Source: CAWKKW01 sp963850345 (GTDB lineage Bacteria > Acidobacteriota > Terriglobia > Terriglobales > Acidobacteriaceae). Taken from it: a stretch of 64,000 nt of DNA. The stretch spans positions 186,001-250,000 of the forward strand of contig CAWKKW010000005.1 of the NCBI GenBank assembly GCA_963850345.1, read 5' to 3'. The notes beneath the pieces are model-generated. The model worked only from the letters and a program-made list of their open reading frames with translations. It did no database searches and was not told the origin of the DNA. Positions 61,382-64,000 of the stretch are shown one piece after another (the first letter of the stretch is position 1; every line of letters starts with the position of its first letter). Both the position numbers and the translations under genes were made by a program.

Positions 61382-62275
61382 GTGGCACTCGCTGCACCTC
61401 CTCTCGTTCGAACGCCATCGCCCGCTTCTGTGCTGGAGTGGTGGCACCTGTTGAGCCTGGACGCGGCGACCGTGGCGGGGCTCTGGGCGTACGCATTTGG
61501 GCGCGCGATGGGGCTGCACCTGCCGGTGATGGCGCCGCTGCTGCTAGCGACGGGCACGTGGATGATCTACGTGGGCGATCGCATTCTGGACGGACTGCAC
61601 CCACAAACTACGGGAGGGATGCGCAAGCGGCACTACTTCTATGCCGAGCATCGTGGCGCATTTCTGCTCTGCGGGTTGGTGGTGGGGACGTGCCTGGCGT
61701 GGCTGATTCTCACGCGCATGCAGCCGCTGGTGCGCCGGGAAGACACGATTCTGTTTGTGGGCGCGGCGGTGTACTTCTACATCATTCACAGCCGGGGGCG
61801 GCGGGTGGAGCGGTGGCTGCCCAAAGAGTTGGTGGTAGGGGTCCTGTTTGCCGCGGCGACGGCTGTGCCGACGTGGGCGCGAGTGCCGGGCCGTCATCTG
61901 CGACTGCTTCCCGCGGTGGTGCTGTTTGCGGGACTGTGCTGGCTGAACTGCGTGGCGATCGAGTGGTGGGAGCACCAGGGTACTCCGCGGAGGAGTGAGG
62001 CGGCGAGCCAGGAGGCGCACGTTTCAACGCGGTGGGCTGCGCGGTACTTACGGAGAGCAGCGGCGGGTTTTGCGGGAGCTTCGCTGGTGCTGGCGGCCGT
62101 GGCCTATCACGGGCCTGAGCCAGAGGTGGCCTGGCTGGAGATTGCGCTGCTGGTGTCGTCGCTGCTCTACATTCTGCTGGATGTGTTTCGCCGGCGGCTG
62201 ACTTCCCTCGAGTTGCGGATCGCGGCGGATGCGGCATTGCTGACCCCGCTGCTGTTTCTGCCCTGGATGCACTGA
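61382..62275 (+). CDS. Polytopic membrane protein, UbiA-like
   Basis: 297 residues from a GTG (AGAGGT upstream), 8-9 hydrophobic helices. YVGDRILDGL (~63-72) resembles the first Asp-rich motif of UbiA prenyltransferases and lies at the end of helix 2; a second full Asp motif was not seen. It could be a UbiA-superfamily member or only similar in topology. It is 24 bp after ppk and 21 bp before a methyltransferase gene in the same direction. Confidence 0.65.
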   Translation: MALAAPPLVRTPSPASVLEWWHLLSLDAATVAGLWAYAFGRAMGLHLPVMAPLLLATGTWMIYVGDRILDGLHPQTTGGMRKRHYFYAEHRGAFLLCGLVVGTCLAWLILTRMQPLVRREDTILFVGAAVYFYIIHSRGRRVERWLPKELVVGVLFAAATAVPTWARVPGRHLRLLPAVVLFAGLCWLNCVAIEWWEHQGTPRRSEAASQEAHVSTRWAARYLRRAAAGFAGASLVLAAVAYHGPEPEVAWLEIALLVSSLLYILLDVFRRRLTSLELRIAADAALLTPLLFLPWMH

Positions 62276-62296
62276 GGATGCGGTGAGGGTGCGCCG

Positions 62297-63058
62297 GTGA
62301 AGCAGGATGCGCGGATAGGTCGAGCGGAGATGGCGAATGGGAGCCGGGTTGCGCCTGGGCCGGTGAACTTCGACCGGATGGCGCGGGCGTACCGGTGGCT
62401 GGAGTATGGGAGTTTCGGCACTGCGCTGGAAAAAACGCGGCTGCACTTTCTGCATCGGTTGACGCGGGCGCGGCACGCACTGGTACTGGGCGATGGAGAT
62501 GGCCGGTTTCTGGCGAACTTCCTAGAGGTGAACTCCCGGGTCAGGGTTGATGCGGTGGATTCGAGTGGGGTGATGCTGCACCTGCTGGAGCGGCGGATTC
62601 GGGCGATGGGGATAGGAGCGCACGAGCGGATGACAATCTATCGGGGGGACGCACTCCGTTTTACGCCACGGGAAGAAGAGTATGACCTGGTGGTGGCGCA
62701 TTTCTTTCTGGACTGCTTCTCTGAGGCGGAGGTGGAGGGCCTGATGAGGCGCCTCTCGCCGCATCTAGTGCCTGGGGCGATGATGTTGGTTTCGGATTTC
62801 GCGATACCGAAGAGTCGGGTAGCGAGGCCGGTCGCCGGGGCAATTGTTGGGGCGCTGTATCGGGCGTTCGGAATGATCACGGGACTGCGCGTGAGGAAGT
62901 TGCCGCAGTATGACGCGGTGCTGGCTCGATGCGGGTTGCGGATCGTGGAGCGGCGAAGACGGCTGTTCGGGTTGCTGGTGAGCGAGCTTTGGGAGTTTCG
63001 GGGCGTGCGGCCGGTGGAGGCAACCGGTGGCGCTCGCGCGGATTCCCAAGGGGGATGA
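62297..63058 (+). CDS. Class I SAM-dependent methyltransferase
   Basis: 253 residues (GTG start). The SAM loop is LVLGDGDGRFLANFL (~62-76), the acidic end of strand 2 is VDAVDSSGVML, and YDLVVAHFFLDCFSE is motif III. The C-terminal part has a long amphipathic helix (RVARPVAGAIVGALYRAFGMITGLRV), suggesting a lipid-like or quinone substrate. Next to a UbiA-like protein this hints at an isoprenoid or quinone product (inference). Confidence 0.8.
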   Translation: MKQDARIGRAEMANGSRVAPGPVNFDRMARAYRWLEYGSFGTALEKTRLHFLHRLTRARHALVLGDGDGRFLANFLEVNSRVRVDAVDSSGVMLHLLERRIRAMGIGAHERMTIYRGDALRFTPREEEYDLVVAHFFLDCFSEAEVEGLMRRLSPHLVPGAMMLVSDFAIPKSRVARPVAGAIVGALYRAFGMITGLRVRKLPQYDAVLARCGLRIVERRRRLFGLLVSELWEFRGVRPVEATGGARADSQGG

Positions 63059-63297
63059 TCTCCTACGTTGCTCAGTCCGCAGTGCGCGATTCAGTGTTGA
63101 TGCCGGTTGGCGCTTCTTCCGAGGCGAGGCGGCGGTTTTTGATGGGAAGCATTCCGGGAACCGATCCCGGGACGTATCCGGGACCGTCGCCTGATCCGGC
63201 GCCCGATCCGGATCCTGTGTTGCCGCCGGGGCCGGGTGGGCCGGGGCCGGACCCAGGCTTTCCGGATTCGCCGATGCCGGAGCCTTTAACGGTTTAG
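63055..63297 (+). CDS. 80-aa Pro/Asp/Gly-rich protein
   Basis: It overlaps the methyltransferase stop by 4 bp (ATGA) with GGGGG just upstream, so it looks translated. After ~30 ordinary residues (RRRFLMGSI) comes GTDPGTYPGPSPDPAPDPDP and similar Pro-Asp repeats. Likely unstructured; function unknown. Confidence 0.55.
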   Translation: MISYVAQSAVRDSVLMPVGASSEARRRFLMGSIPGTDPGTYPGPSPDPAPDPDPVLPPGPGGPGPDPGFPDSPMPEPLTV

Positions 63298-63390
63298 GAG
63301 CAGCGGGTTAGCCAGTTGGCGAGTTAACGGGTTAGCGAGGCAGCGGGTTGGCGAGTTAGCGAGGCAGCGGGTTCGCGATGGCAGACTGGG
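63298..63390 (+). repeat. Short tandem repeat
   Basis: Variants of CAGCGGGTTGGCGAGTTAGCGAGG occur about three times between 63301 and 63378 (CAGCGGGTTAGCC, CAGCGGGTTGGCG, CAGCGGGTTCGCG). Confidence 0.75.
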
Positions 63391-63560
63391 TTGTGATCCC
63401 AGCCTTGCGTTGCAGGGATGGGATACCCTCAGGACTCGTAAGTCTCACCTGCTTTGCAAGGGTTGAGGCACCCTCAGATTTGGTAATCCGCCGTTGCTTT
63501 GTGGGCTGGGGCACCTTCTCGGGATTGGTAAGCCCGCCCTGCCTTGCGGGGATGAGCACC
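63391..63560 (+). repeat. Four tandem copies of a 35-45-nt degenerate palindrome
   Basis: Units start at 63391, 63437, 63481 and 63526; each has a pattern near GTGATCCCAGCCTTG-CGTTGCAGGGATGGG and ends in a CACC or ACCC box. They resemble the dispersed palindrome at 41904-55177 but are more diverged and arrayed. The remainder of the 435-bp gap (63561-63732) is unremarkable. Confidence 0.7.
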
Positions 63561-63732
63561 ACCTGGTGCTGGACCCAGGATTTCTGAAGATTCAAAGCTT
63601 GTTTGGTTTGAAGCTTGGTGGGCTGTACCCGGTGGCGATCGAATTGTTACAATCGTGTGAATAGCTAGTGCGACGCAACGAACGCGCGGGGTAGGCCCGA
63701 CCGGTCGCGAGCACCAGAAGAAAGAGCCACCC

Positions 63733-64000
63733 TTGATCAACCTGTATGTCCTGCGGCACGCCAACGCCGGTGTTCGCCGACTGAATCCCAAACTAGATCT
63801 GAAGCGGCCGCTGGATAAGGAAGGCAAGCAGCAGTGCATCCTGGTGGCGAATGCCCTGAATGCGCTGCGGGTGCACGTGGACGTGATTGCGTCGAGTCCG
63901 CTGAAGCGGGCGTTGCAGACGGCTTCGCTGGTGGGAACGGAGATCGGGTACGAAACCAAGATCCTGGTCACGGAGGCGCTGGCTCCCGAGGCGACGGTGC
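63733..64000 (+). CDS. Phosphohistidine phosphatase SixA-like, cut by right edge
   Basis: About 89 residues are visible from a TTG start; the upstream frame has a stop at 63658-63660, so TTG (AGAAAGAG upstream) is the only option. It reads INLYVLRHANAGVRRLNP with the RHA(N)AG phosphatase motif, then DVIASSPLKRALQTASLVG, the SixA/histidine-phosphatase core. It removes phosphate from histidine phosphotransfer proteins in family members. The C-terminal half lies outside the window. Confidence 0.87.
   Translation, partial: MINLYVLRHANAGVRRLNPKLDLKRPLDKEGKQQCILVANALNALRVHVDVIASSPLKRALQTASLVGTEIGYETKILVTEALAPEATV

Noticed and set aside
63391..63560. CRISPR array
   Set aside because: Units are contiguous degenerate palindromes with no unique spacers of constant size; no cas genes are near.

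Overview
The window is high-GC, gene-dense bacterial chromosome. It most likely comes from an acidobacterium (Acidobacteriota, Terriglobia/Acidobacteriaceae type). This is inferred from the gene assortment: a menaquinone methyltransferase, a SAM-riboswitch-led thrC/MoaD-like pair, an olsB-olsA ornithine-lipid pair, a CADD-type pABA synthase, a GT84 glucan synthase without its GH94 part, and a recurring short palindrome in intergenic DNA. No rRNA, tRNA, CRISPR array, phage or transposase gene was found.

Region 1 (1-11.5 kb) starts with an NRAMP-related metal transporter cut by the left edge, next to a separate PRC-barrel/MgtE-N/CBS protein. An RsbW/RsbV-type switch pair follows, then a 30-aa membrane peptide divergent from terC, then nadB, aroB, a menaquinone methyltransferase, a long CDF exporter, and an OsmC protein overlapping a membrane PASTA protein. 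Region 2 (11.5-19 kb) is one long minus-strand run read surA-like, yhaM-like, EVE, aroC, def, fmt, rsmB; it combines envelope folding, RNA turnover and translation initiation/rRNA modification. Region 3 (19-32 kb) has a C-terminal protease, a divergent Anbu-peptidase/transglutaminase pair, a LigB-type dioxygenase, Cu/Zn SOD, a hydratase of the FAH superfamily, an APC permease, a very large PIG-L deacetylase, a coiled-coil porin and dUTPase.

Region 4 (32-42 kb) has a thioredoxin-fold lipid/periplasm-type protein with an ECF sigma/anti-sigma pair, a cold-shock protein, olsB-olsA, a small cytochrome c, and the most interesting locus: a SAM-I riboswitch controlling threonine synthase plus a ubiquitin-like sulfur carrier whose Gly-Gly is followed by a seven-cysteine tail. 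A minimal CDF-like membrane protein, a three-hairpin intergenic element and the CADD-like enzyme follow. Region 5 (42-52 kb) is an accessory stretch with palindromic repeats, a membrane-anchored hypothetical, a PQQ-repeat beta-propeller, and an ABC exporter followed by a 1495-aa GT84 glucan synthase (NdvA/NdvB-like pair).

Region 6 (52-64 kb) has a membrane-tethered LuxR regulator, a DedA-rhodanese fusion, Dps, an EmrA/TolC-type efflux pair preceded by a degenerate sigma-like protein, a polyphosphate kinase carrying a single-base frameshift and a lysine/alanine-rich tail, a UbiA-like membrane protein, a methyltransferase, a Pro/Asp-rich small protein, a tandem repeat block and the start of sixA at the right edge.
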